Below, one piece after another: positions 34,839-43,600 of a stretch of DNA of 64,000 nucleotides. Numbering within the stretch: the stretch's first letter is position 1; each line of letters opens with the position of its first letter. Origin of the DNA: Dysosmobacter acutus (lineage in GTDB: Bacteria; Bacillota; Clostridia; Oscillospirales; Oscillospiraceae); the NCBI RefSeq assembly GCF_018919205.1, contig NZ_JAHLQN010000001.1:248001-312000 (forward strand). Reading direction: 5' to 3'. The notes under the pieces are model-generated. The model saw nothing but the letters and a program-made list of their open reading frames with translations, was not told the origin of the DNA and did no database searches. The translations under genes were made by a program, and so were the position numbers.

Positions 34839-36008
34839 ATGCTCCTGATCCGTTCCGCGGACGTCTATTCGCCTGAGCACATCGGCGTCCGGGACCTGCT
34901 GATTGCCCAGGGCGTCATTTTGGCCATGGAGGAGCACATTGACCTGAGCTGCTCCGCCCTGAAGGTGGAGGAGATCGACGCCTCCGGGCTCATCGCCTGC
35001 CCGGGTCTGGTGGACCAGCATCTCCACGCCATTGGAGGCGGCGGCGAGGCGGGTCCCTACAGCCGCACCCCGGAGGTACAGCTCTCCACCGTCATCAGCT
35101 CCGGTGTCACCACGGTCATCGGCGTACTGGGCACCGACGGCACCTCCCGCCACGGCGAAAGTCTGCTGGCTAAGGTCCGGGCCCTGGAGGCCGAGGGCAT
35201 CAGCGCCTATATGCTCACCGGCTCCTACGAGCTGCCGGTGCACACCATGACCGGGGACGTCCGCCGGGACATCATCCTTGTCGACAAGGTGTTAGGCGTG
35301 GGGGAGATCGCACTTTCGGACCACCGCAGCTCCCAGCCCACTCTCAGCGAGCTCAAGCGCCTGGTGACCCAGGCGCGCCTGGGCGGCATGCTCTCCGGCA
35401 AGGCCGGCGTGGTGCAGTTCCACATGGGTGTGGGGGAGGCGGGCCTCTCCATGCTCTTCCGCCTTCTGGACGAGACGGAGATTCCGGCCCGCCACCTGAT
35501 CCCCACCCACGTCAACCGCTCCGCCCGGCTGATGGAGGAGGGCATGGCCTTTGCCAAACAGGGCGGTTATATCGACCTGACCTCTGGCATTCGGGCCTGC
35601 GACGGGTTTGAAGGCTGCGTCTCCCCCGCCGCGGCCATCCGGCTGTGCCTGGAGGGCGGCGTGCCCATGAGCCATGTGACCATGAGCTCCGACGGCAACG
35701 GCTCCATGGCGGTCCACGATGAGCAGGGCCATGTCCGGCGGCTGCTGGTGGTCCCCCAGTCCTCTTTGCTTGAGGAGCTGCGCGCCGCCGTCACGGAGCA
35801 GGCTGTCCCTCTTGAGACGGCCCTTGGCGTGTGCACCCGGAACGTGGCGGAGGCCAACGGCCTGTATCCGGCCAAGGGCGCGCTGCGCCCCGGCTCCGAC
35901 GCCGACCTTCTGCTGCTCAATCCCGACTTTACCCTCTCCACCGTGGTCGCCCGCGGACGCGTTATGCTCCAAAGGGGACAGCTTCTGGTCAGGGGTACAT
36001 TTGAATAG
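34839..36008 (+). CDS. iadA: Isoaspartyl dipeptidase (beta-aspartyl peptidase), copy 1
   Basis: About 389 aa zinc amidohydrolase. Metal ligands begin in LVDQHLHAIGGGGEAGP, and the IadA signatures TPEVQLSTVISSGVTTVIGVLGTDGTSR, YMLTGSYELPVHTMTGDVRRDIILVDKVLGVGEIALSDHRSSQP, LIPTHVNRSARLMEEG and MSSDGNGSMAVHDE follow. It hydrolyses isoaspartyl peptide bonds formed by protein ageing. AAAGGAGG precedes the ATG, 3 nt after the transporter gene. The second copy follows at once. Confidence 0.92.
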   Translation: MLLIRSADVYSPEHIGVRDLLIAQGVILAMEEHIDLSCSALKVEEIDASGLIACPGLVDQHLHAIGGGGEAGPYSRTPEVQLSTVISSGVTTVIGVLGTDGTSRHGESLLAKVRALEAEGISAYMLTGSYELPVHTMTGDVRRDIILVDKVLGVGEIALSDHRSSQPTLSELKRLVTQARLGGMLSGKAGVVQFHMGVGEAGLSMLFRLLDETEIPARHLIPTHVNRSARLMEEGMAFAKQGGYIDLTSGIRACDGFEGCVSPAAAIRLCLEGGVPMSHVTMSSDGNGSMAVHDEQGHVRRLLVVPQSSLLEELRAAVTEQAVPLETALGVCTRNVAEANGLYPAKGALRPGSDADLLLLNPDFTLSTVVARGRVMLQRGQLLVRGTFE

Positions 36009-36020
36009 GAGGAAACAAGC

Positions 36021-37181
36021 TTGAAACTGTTCCAAAACGCCGATGTCTATGCGCCATCTCACCTTGGGAAAAAAGATATTCTTGTGGAGGGCGGCCGCAT
36101 CGCGCGCATCGACGACGCCATCACGGACTATGACAGCGCCCCGGATGTGGAGCGCTTTGACCTGGGCGGAAAGCGCCTGGTGCCCGGCTATATCGACCTC
36201 CATGTCCACGTGACCGGCGGCGGCGGTGAGCAGGGGCCGGCCTCCCGGACGCCGGAGGCCTCCATCTCCACTTTGCTGGACTGCGGCGTCACCACCGTGG
36301 TGGGCCTTTTGGGCACCGACGGCATCTCCCGCAGTTTGGAGAATCTGCTGGCCAAGACCCGGGCATTGACCGAGGAAGGGCTGACCTGCTATATGCTCAC
36401 CGGCTCCTACGGCTGGCCCACCACCACCCTCACCGGCAGCGTGGAGCGGGATATGGTGCTCATCCCCGAGATTATCGGCGCCAAGATCGCCGTATCCGAC
36501 CACCGCAGTTCCAACCCCCAGGGCGAGGATCTGATCGCCCTGGCCACCGCGGTCCGCCGCGCCGGGCTGCTGGCCCCCTGCTGCGGCCTGCTGACCATGC
36601 ACATGGGCAGCGGCAAAGGCCGGCTGGACCCCGTGTTCTATGCCCTGGACCACTCCGATGTGCCCGCCAAGACCTTCCTGCCCACCCACATGAACTTCCG
36701 CGGCAGAGAACTGATGGACGACGGCATCCGCCTGGTGAAGATGGGCGGAACCATGGACTTTACCGCCGGCGGCACCATGGAGGAAAACGTCACCCTGGCC
36801 GGTCACATCCGCTACTGCCTGGAGCAGGGCATGCCCCTTTCCGGCCTCACTGTCTCCAGCGACGGCTACGGCAGCCAGCCCCGGTTCAATGAGAAGGGCG
36901 AGTGCGTCGGTCTGACCTACTCCACTCCCCGGGGGCTCCACCAGCTGATCCAGGCCCTGGTATGTCAGGAGGTGCTGCCTTTGGAGGACGCGCTGACCCT
37001 GGTTACTGCCAACCCCGCAGGGGTTCTGGACAAAAGCGGCGTCAAAGGTTCCGTGGTCCCCGGCGCCGACGCGGACTTCGTGATCTACGGTCAGGATTTC
37101 TCCGTGGAGAGCGTGGTGGCCAAGGGAGAGCGGGCCGTCTGGGAAGGACGGCACCTGATCCGCGGCCGGTTTGAGGCATAA
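36021..37181 (+). CDS. iadA: Isoaspartyl dipeptidase paralogue, copy 2
   Basis: About 386 aa. The TTG start (LKLFQNADVYAPSHLG) is chosen because AGGAGGAAA lies just upstream. It has the same motif order as copy 1: YIDLHVHVTGGGGEQGP, STLLDCGVTTVVGLLGTDGISRS, YMLTGSYGWPTTTLTGSVERDMVLIPEIIGAKIAVSDHRSSNP, FLPTHMNFRGREL, VSSDGYGSQPRF. Divergence between the two copies is considerable, so they may differ in substrate. It is the last gene of the sigma-54-type operon; an in-frame coding-like stretch follows its stop codon. Confidence 0.9.
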   Translation: MKLFQNADVYAPSHLGKKDILVEGGRIARIDDAITDYDSAPDVERFDLGGKRLVPGYIDLHVHVTGGGGEQGPASRTPEASISTLLDCGVTTVVGLLGTDGISRSLENLLAKTRALTEEGLTCYMLTGSYGWPTTTLTGSVERDMVLIPEIIGAKIAVSDHRSSNPQGEDLIALATAVRRAGLLAPCCGLLTMHMGSGKGRLDPVFYALDHSDVPAKTFLPTHMNFRGRELMDDGIRLVKMGGTMDFTAGGTMEENVTLAGHIRYCLEQGMPLSGLTVSSDGYGSQPRFNEKGECVGLTYSTPRGLHQLIQALVCQEVLPLEDALTLVTANPAGVLDKSGVKGSVVPGADADFVIYGQDFSVESVVAKGERAVWEGRHLIRGRFEA

Positions 37182-37371
37182 ATTCACCATTACGGGACGC
37201 GCAATTCGGCCAGGCCCATCAAAAAGCGGTTTGATGGGGAGCTGATCTCCCTGCTGCTTGCCCTGAGCCGTTGGGAGTTTGAGCCGGATCGGCTGGCGGA
37301 TTTCCTGCCGGTTCTCTGCAGCAGCAACCTGGAGGCCCTGCGCGCGCAGCTCAGGAGCATGGCAGCGGGGT
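37182..37371 (+). pseudogene. Coding-like stretch in frame after the second iadA stop
   Basis: Directly after the TAA of the second iadA gene the same frame stays open for about 60 codons. It reads TRNSARPIKKRFDGELISLLLALSR and onward to a TAA, ending LRAQLRSMAAG. There is no start codon or ribosome binding site. The composition looks coding (charged residues and leucines in a helical pattern). It could be the relic of a lost gene or an old C-terminal part. I do not recognise the sequence. Confidence 0.3.
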
Positions 37372-37390
37372 AATTGGTGCTTTACGGCCA

Positions 37391-37424
37391 AAAGAGGCGT
37401 CCGGCTTAAGCCGGACGCCTCTTT
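37391..37424. terminator. Bidirectional terminator between iadA and thiolase
   Basis: A perfect palindrome with 17-base arms meeting at TTAA, flanked by A-runs and T-runs. It separates convergent genes. Confidence 0.88.
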
Positions 37425-37439
37425 TTCAGGGTGAAGCAA

Positions 37440-38696
37440 TCAGCACTTTTCAAACACAGTGGCAACGCCCATTCCGCCGCCGATGCACAGCGTGGCCAGA
37501 CCCTTCTTGGCCTCGGGACGCTTCTGCATCTCGTGGAGCAGCGTGACAATGATGCGTGCGCCGGAGGCGCCCACAGGGTGGCCCAGGGAGATGGCGCCGC
37601 CGTTGACATTGACCTTGCTCATGTCAAAGTGCAGCTCGCGGGCCACGGCAACAGACTGGGCGGCAAAGGCCTCGTTGGCCTCCACCAGGTCGATGTCCTC
37701 GATGGTCACGCCGGCCTTGGCCATGGCCTGACGGGAGGCGGGGACAGGGCCCACGCCCATGATCTTGGGATCCACACCGCCCTGGCCCCAGCCAACTAAC
37801 TTGGCCATGGGCTTCAAACCGTACTTCTCCACAGCCTCGCCGGAGGCCAGCACGATGGCGGCGGCGCCGTCGTTGATGCCGGAGGCGTTGGCAGCGGTGA
37901 CGCGCTGGGTGCCCTTGTCGGCGGCATCCTGCACGCCGGTGGGCTCAAAGGTATGGACCACCTGGGGGTTGGGAGACTCGGGGCCGATGGGGAAGGCGCC
38001 CTTCAGCTTGGCAATGCCCTCGGCGGTGACGCCGGCCCGGGGGAACTCATCCACCTTGAAGTCCACGATCTCCTTCTTGACCTTCACGGGGACCGCGACG
38101 ATTTCATCGTCAAACCGGCCTGCCTTCTGGGCGGCCTCGGTCTTCTGCTGGGAGGAGGCGGCAAACTCATCCAACTCCTGGCGGGTGATGCCCCAGATGT
38201 CGCAGATGTTCTCAGCGGTGGTGCCCATGTGATAGTTGTTGTAAGCGTCCCACAGGCCGTCCTTGATCATGGTGTCCACAAGCTTCTTGTCGCCCATGCG
38301 GGCGCCCCAGCGGGCGTCCATGGAGGCAAAGGGAGCGGCGCTCATGTTCTCGGTGCCGCCGCAGACCACCACGTCGGAGTCACCGGCCAGGATGGAGCGG
38401 GCGCCCTCGATAACGGACTTCATACCGGAGCCGCAGACCATGCCCACCGTGTAGGCGGGAACGCTGTAAGGGACGCCGGCCTTGATGGCCACCTGGCGGG
38501 CCACGTTCTGTCCCTGGGCGGCGGTCAGGATGCAGCCAAACATCACCTCGTCCACCTGCTCAGGGCTGACGCCGGCGCGGTTCAGCGCTTCTTTCACCAC
38601 GATGGCGCCCAAATCGGCGGCAGGGGTGTTCTTCAGTGCGCCGCCAAAGGAACCAATTGCGGTTCTGCAGCAGTTGACAACATACAGATCTTTCAT
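37440..38696 (-). CDS. thlA: Acetyl-CoA C-acetyltransferase (thiolase)
   Basis: About 418 aa. It condenses two acetyl-CoA to acetoacetyl-CoA at the entry of butyrate formation, or cleaves in reverse. The acyl-enzyme cysteine is in VGMVCGSGMKS (C88), and the catalytic His and Cys are in GHPVGASGARI and LCIGGGMG. It is about 25 residues longer than usual (about 392) because of an insert around FPIGPESPNPQVVHTFEPTGVQDAADK between the KLKGAF and NASGINDGAAA segments. It stands alone, without other butyrate genes. GGAGGA precedes the ATG. Two tandem promoter-like sequences lie upstream. Confidence 0.93.
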   Translation of the reverse strand: MKDLYVVNCCRTAIGSFGGALKNTPAADLGAIVVKEALNRAGVSPEQVDEVMFGCILTAAQGQNVARQVAIKAGVPYSVPAYTVGMVCGSGMKSVIEGARSILAGDSDVVVCGGTENMSAAPFASMDARWGARMGDKKLVDTMIKDGLWDAYNNYHMGTTAENICDIWGITRQELDEFAASSQQKTEAAQKAGRFDDEIVAVPVKVKKEIVDFKVDEFPRAGVTAEGIAKLKGAFPIGPESPNPQVVHTFEPTGVQDAADKGTQRVTAANASGINDGAAAIVLASGEAVEKYGLKPMAKLVGWGQGGVDPKIMGVGPVPASRQAMAKAGVTIEDIDLVEANEAFAAQSVAVARELHFDMSKVNVNGGAISLGHPVGASGARIIVTLLHEMQKRPEAKKGLATLCIGGGMGVATVFEKC

Positions 38697-38756
38697 GATT
38701 GTCCTCCATTTTTAAAAATTCATCCGGTATCAAAGCGTACCAGTGCTATTAGAGCC

Positions 38757-38785
38757 AGTGTATCACAGTTGCCGTGTCGTTTCAA
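38757..38785 (-). promoter_or_regulatory. Proximal promoter of the thiolase gene
   Basis: On the minus strand TTGAAA, 17 nt, TACACT, about 60 nt upstream of the start codon. Confidence 0.5.
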
Positions 38786-38878
38786 ACCGTCTGACGGGAA
38801 TTTCATGCTGTTTCTTGCGGTTTTCCTTCAGGTATACGATTACTTTTGTTAAATTATTATCAAACTCTTACAGTGGCT

Positions 38879-38907
38879 ATTATACAGAAGAATCCTTTTC
38901 CCGTCAA
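38879..38907 (-). promoter_or_regulatory. Distal promoter of the thiolase gene
   Basis: On the minus strand TTGACG, 17 nt, TATAAT, a strong sigma-A match about 180 nt upstream of the thiolase start. With the proximal site it gives tandem promoters. The rest of the ~300-nt gap between the thiolase start and the terminator at 38991 is AT-rich and holds no gene I can see. Confidence 0.65.
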
Positions 38908-38954
38908 GGGCGTGTTGGTCCTCCCCTCAAATTTTGTTAAATAATTGACAAATA

Positions 38955-38991
38955 CCCCCTGGTTTTCGTCAACTTGACGAAAACCAGGGGG
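38955..38991. terminator. 37-bp palindrome, terminator of the lepB/PrsA-like unit
   Basis: Two perfect 18-base arms (CCCCCTGGTTTTCGTCAA and its complement) around a single central base, 5 nt past the stop of the lipoprotein gene ending at 38997. The T-rich tract after it is weak. Confidence 0.7.
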
Positions 38992-38996
38992 ACCGT

Positions 38997-39971
38997 TTAC
39001 AGCTTTTCCCGAAGGGCGGTCACCTTTTCATAGTAGGAGGCGGCGTCAATGGTGTCCCAGGTGTCGGCATAGGTGATCTCCGCCTCTTCCGCGGCCCGGC
39101 TCAGCGCCTCATCAAAAAAGGCCCCGGCCGCCGCCGATTCCTCCAGGGGCTGGCGCAGCAGCACAAAGACTCCCTCCGCCGTCTCCGCCGCGCCGCAGCT
39201 CCCCTCCGCGATCGCAGCCGCCTGGGCACACAGCGCGTCCTCCGGCGTCAGCGTGACGCTCTGGGCGCTCTCGCCGCCCAGAGCGGCGGTGGCCTCTGCA
39301 AAGGGCCTGCCGCCGTTGACGGACGCGGCGATCTCGTCGGCCCTGGCCCGGGCGCTCTTTCCCGCCGCGGCGGGCACGGCGCACCAGCTGACAGTGGCGC
39401 AGCGGGCCTTATACTCCTCCAGACTGCTGCCCTCGGGGCAGAGCGACGAGGTGGGATAAGCCTCTTTCAGGTGGCCGTAGAGATAGTAGTCCGCGCTGAG
39501 GGAGTCGGCGCTCTCCCGGTCCAGACCCATGGAAGCCAGCCGGGTAAGGTATTGCTCCTCGCCGCCGTATTGCTGGGCGTTGGCCGCAAACTGGCCGTCG
39601 ATGGCGGTTTGGTCCTCAGCCGTCAACCCGCATCCCGCCTGGCGGGCCCACTGCTCCACCACGGCGTAGAGGGCTGTGCGGCGCAGGGCCTCCTCTTTTA
39701 CGTAGTCCGCAAGCGTACCGCTCTCCCGCTCCTCGCTCCAGTCCAGACCATCGCCCAGGGCCTGGGCCGCATAGTCGCAGGTGTAGGTCAGCCAGTAAAA
39801 ATACCGCTGCGCCGCCACATCCTGTCCGTTGACCGTCAGCAGCACCGCGTCGGGGCAGATGCCGGAGGCGTCGTAGTACAGCCCTTCTTTAACCGTACCG
39901 CCTCCGGAGGCTCCGCAGGCCGTCAGGCAAACCGCCGCCAACGCGCACGCCGCGGCCAGAAATCGTTTCAT
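38997..39971 (-). CDS. PrsA/SurA-like foldase lipoprotein
   Basis: About 324 aa. The signal peptide ends in the lipobox LTAC (Cys19). An N-terminal chaperone-like helical part (VLLTVNGQDVAAQRYFYWLTYTCDYAAQ) resembles the SurA_N region. A later segment, AVPAAAGKSARARADEIAASVNGGRPFAEATAALGG, is a degenerate parvulin (PPIC) pattern. It would assist folding of secreted proteins outside the membrane. It follows mfd and signal peptidase on the same strand, and PrsA/SurA-type genes near mfd are common in Firmicutes. Catalytic isomerase residues are not evident, so isomerase activity is doubtful. Confidence 0.7.
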   Translation of the reverse strand: MKRFLAAACALAAVCLTACGASGGGTVKEGLYYDASGICPDAVLLTVNGQDVAAQRYFYWLTYTCDYAAQALGDGLDWSEERESGTLADYVKEEALRRTALYAVVEQWARQAGCGLTAEDQTAIDGQFAANAQQYGGEEQYLTRLASMGLDRESADSLSADYYLYGHLKEAYPTSSLCPEGSSLEEYKARCATVSWCAVPAAAGKSARARADEIAASVNGGRPFAEATAALGGESAQSVTLTPEDALCAQAAAIAEGSCGAAETAEGVFVLLRQPLEESAAAGAFFDEALSRAAEEAEITYADTWDTIDAASYYEKVTALREKL

Positions 39972-40019
39972 ATGGTTGATTCCGCTCCTTCCAGATCACT
40001 CCGGCGCGGACAGACCGCA

Positions 40020-40601
40020 CTATGACAGCGTCCGGACGCCGATCCAGGTATTTTTCGGCAGCAGGGACAGGCTTACCAGCGCCCTGGCCTGAATGGCGGA
40101 CAAGGGGATATAGGGGTTGCCCCACCAGCGGCTGTCCAGGGAGCTCTCCCGGTTGTCGCCCAAGAGGAAGACGCAGCCCTCCGGCACGGTGAATTCCGCC
40201 CCCTCCACCGCGGGATAGGTCTGTACCCCATCCACAAGGTACTCCTCCTCTATCTTCTCGCCGTTGCGCACCACGGCGCCGCCGTCAAAGGCGATGGTGT
40301 CGCCGGGCACGCCGATCACCCGCTTGACCATGACCTCATCCAGCTCCTCGCTGCGGAACATCACGATGTCGCCCCGCTCCGGCAGAGGGTCGCCCACCAC
40401 ATAGGGCAGCCGCACGCCAAGGAACATGGAGTGGGTGGGCAGCGTGGGCTCCATGGAGCCGGTGGGCACATAGGCCAGCGCCAGAATCACCCGGAACAGC
40501 ACGATGACCACAGCCGCAGTCACCACCAAGTAGCCGTAGTTCTTCCACAGCCGGCGCGCCGTGGTCTCCTCCCTTACGGGTTCGTTCTTTTGTTCATCCA
40601 T
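40020..40601 (-). CDS. lepB: Signal peptidase I
   Basis: About 193 aa. An N-terminal membrane anchor (YGYLVVTAAVVIVLFRVILALAYV) is followed by box B with the catalytic serine in PTGSMEPTL, box C RLPYVVGD, the lysine-containing box D RGDIVMFR...VKRVIGVPGDTI, and box E VFLLGDNRESSLDSRWWG. It cleaves signal peptides of secreted proteins. The start MDEQKNEP has AAGGAG upstream and overlaps the end of mfd by 8 nt. The longer open frame upstream lies inside mfd and is not used. Confidence 0.95.
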   Translation of the reverse strand: MDEQKNEPVREETTARRLWKNYGYLVVTAAVVIVLFRVILALAYVPTGSMEPTLPTHSMFLGVRLPYVVGDPLPERGDIVMFRSEELDEVMVKRVIGVPGDTIAFDGGAVVRNGEKIEEEYLVDGVQTYPAVEGAEFTVPEGCVFLLGDNRESSLDSRWWGNPYIPLSAIQARALVSLSLLPKNTWIGVRTLS

Positions 40602-43600
40602 TTTCGTTCTCCTTTGTATCCGCCAAACGAAGCTCCTCCACCAGGTCCAGGGCACACTGCAGCACGTCGGCCTTTGGAGCGAGGCGGAGGCTGAGGGCTG
40701 GGGTCTCCCCGGCGGAGAGGGTCAGGCTGCGGCGGTATTTGGGCATGGAGCATACGGCGCTGATGGCCTCCGGCCGGAAGTTTGCAAGCGCCAGCACCAG
40801 ACGCTCTCCCTTTTGGGAGATGTCGGCCACGCCGGCTCTGGCCGCGGCGGAGCGCAGCAGCGCCACATCCAGCAGCGCCAGCACCGGTTTGGGAGGATCA
40901 CCGTAGCGGTCCATCATCTCGTCCAGAAGGTCCGACGAATCCTCGGCGCTGCGGATGGCCGCGATGCGGCGGTAGAGGTCCATCCGCTGCTCCGGTGAGG
41001 GCACATAGTACTCCGGGATGTTGGCGGAAATGGTCAGATCAGCGGAGCACTCGGTCTCTACGGCCTTCTCCCGGCCCTGCTCCTCCAGCACCGCCTCCTC
41101 AAGCAGCTTCAGGTACATGTCATAGCCCACGCTCATCATATACCCGGACTGCTCCGGGCCCAGCAGGTTGCCGGCGCCGCGGATCTCCAGGTCCCGCATG
41201 GCGATCTTGAAGCCGGAGCCGAATTCCACGTACTCCCGAATGGCGCTGAGGCGCTTGGAGGCCGTCTCCGTCAGGATCTTGCCCCGGCGGTAGGTGAGAT
41301 AGGCGTAGGCCCGGCGGGAGCTGCGGCCGATGCGGCCACGGATCTGGTGGAGCTGGGCCAGGCCCATCCGGTCCGCGTCCTCTATCACAAGTGTATTCAC
41401 GTTTGGAATATCAATGCCTGTTTCAATGATTGTGGTGCATACCAGCACGTCGGCGGAGCCGTCCACCATCTGCTGCATCACGTCGGAGAGCTCCTGCTCG
41501 CTCATCTTTCCGTGGCCCACTACCACCCGGGCGTCCTCACCTAACATCTTGCGGATGCGGGAGGCGGCGGCGTCGATGGACTCCACCCGGTTGTGGAGGT
41601 AGTAGACCTGTCCGCCCCGGGCCAGCTCCCGGCGCATGGCGTCCTCCACCACCGCCCAGTCGTGTTCCAGCACATAGGTCTGTACCGGCTGGCGGTCCAT
41701 GGGCGGCTCCTCGATGGTGCTCATGTCCCGGATGCCGGAGAGGGCCATGTTCAGCGTCCTTGGGATGGGCGTTGCCGTCAGGGTCAGCACATCCACCTGC
41801 TTGCTCATCTCCTTGAGCCGCTCCTTGTGGGTGACGCCGAAGCGCTGCTCCTCGTCGATAATGAGAAGGCCCAGGTCCTTGAAGGCGATGTTTTTCTGCA
41901 GCAGCCGGTGGGTTCCGATCAGAAGGTCCACGCTGCCGTCCCTTGCGTCCTGGAGGACCTGCTTGCTCACCCGGCCGGTCTGAAACCGGGAGAGCACCTC
42001 AATTTTCACCGGGAAGTTGCGAAAGCGGCTGACCGCCGTGGCGTAGTGCTGCTGGGCCAGGACCGTGGTGGGCACCAGGATGGCGGCCTGCTTGCCGTCC
42101 AAGACGCACTTCATCACCGCCCGCAGCGCCACCTCCGTCTTGCCGTAGCCCACATCGCCGCACAGCAGCCGGTCCATGGGCCGGGGTCGCTCCATGTCCG
42201 CCTTGATCTCCGCGATGCAGCGCAGCTGGTCGTCAGTCTCCGCGTAGTCAAAAGACTCCTCAAACTCCTGCTGCCAGGGGGAGTCGGGAGAGAAGGCGAA
42301 GCCGGGCCGCTTCTGCCGCTCGGCATAGAGGGCGATGAGGCCCTTGGCCAGGTCCTTGGCCGCCGCCTTGGCCCTGCTCTTCTGCCTGGCCCACTCGGTG
42401 CCACCCAACTTGTTGAGCTTTTGCCGCTCCGTGTCCTCACCGCCGCCGATGTACTTGCTCACCTGGTCTAACTGAGTGGCCGGGACATAGAGGCAGTCGC
42501 CGCCGGCGTAGGCGATCTTGATATAATCCTTTTCCACACCGTCCACAGGCATGCGCTGCATGCCCACGAACCGCCCCACGCCGTGGTGGACGTGGACCAC
42601 CAGGTCGCCGGGGGAGAGGTCGGTGTAGGACTGGATCTTCTGGCGGTTGGAATCCTCCTTCTTCACCCGCTGCTTTTTCCGCTCCGGGGCCATCAGCTGG
42701 CCCTCCGTCAGAATAGCCAGGCGGAGCTGGGGATATTCGGCGCCGGCGGAAAGGGCGCCTAAGGTGACGCGCACCTGCCCCGGCTCTACCTCCCCCGTCC
42801 CCTCCAGGTCCAGTACGGGGGGGATATCCCGCTCCTCCAGCAGCCGCTGAAGGTTTTTGCACCGGGTCTCGCTGCCGCAGAACACCAGCACGCCGCTGCC
42901 GGTGGAGCGGTAGTGGGCCATGTCGGACACAGCCGTCTCCAGGCTGCCGCCATAGGAGCTGAGCTGCTTGGCGGAGATGGACAAAAGGCCCCTGGGCCGC
43001 ATGGGATAGCGGGAGGTGGGCAGCGCGTCCATCATCATGGTGGGGAACTCCTCCAGCTGGGCAAACAGCTCCTCCGGGCTCAGATAGAGCTTGCTCCACT
43101 CCCCGGCCAGCACGCCGGCGGAGAGCAGCGTCTCCGTGTCCTGCTTGCACTGGAGCGCCCTGCCTTTGGCGGCCTCGTCCACACGGGCGCTTTCGCTGAT
43201 GCACACCAGCGCGTCCGGCGGCAGGTAGTCTGCCCCTGACGTCACCTTCCCATACAGCGCCGACAGATACCGGTCCGGCCCGTCGGGCATGGCGCCGTCG
43301 CTCAGGCGCTCCGCGTCGGCGCGGAGCGCCTGGGCCAGCTTTTCATGCTTTTTCTCCGCCTTGGCCGCCTGGGCCTCCAGCGCCTTTACCAGCGCGGAGA
43401 TGCCCCCTTCCCCGTAGGCGGGGAGAAATTCCGAGGCCGGAAGGATCAGGGCGGACTTCACATTCTTGATCCGGCGCTGGGTGGCTGTGTCAAACAGCCC
43501 GCAGGAGTCGATCTCATCATCGAAAAACTCGCAGCGCACCGGCCGATCCATCATGGGGGAGAACACATCCAGAATGCCTCCGCGGAGGGCAAACTGTCCG

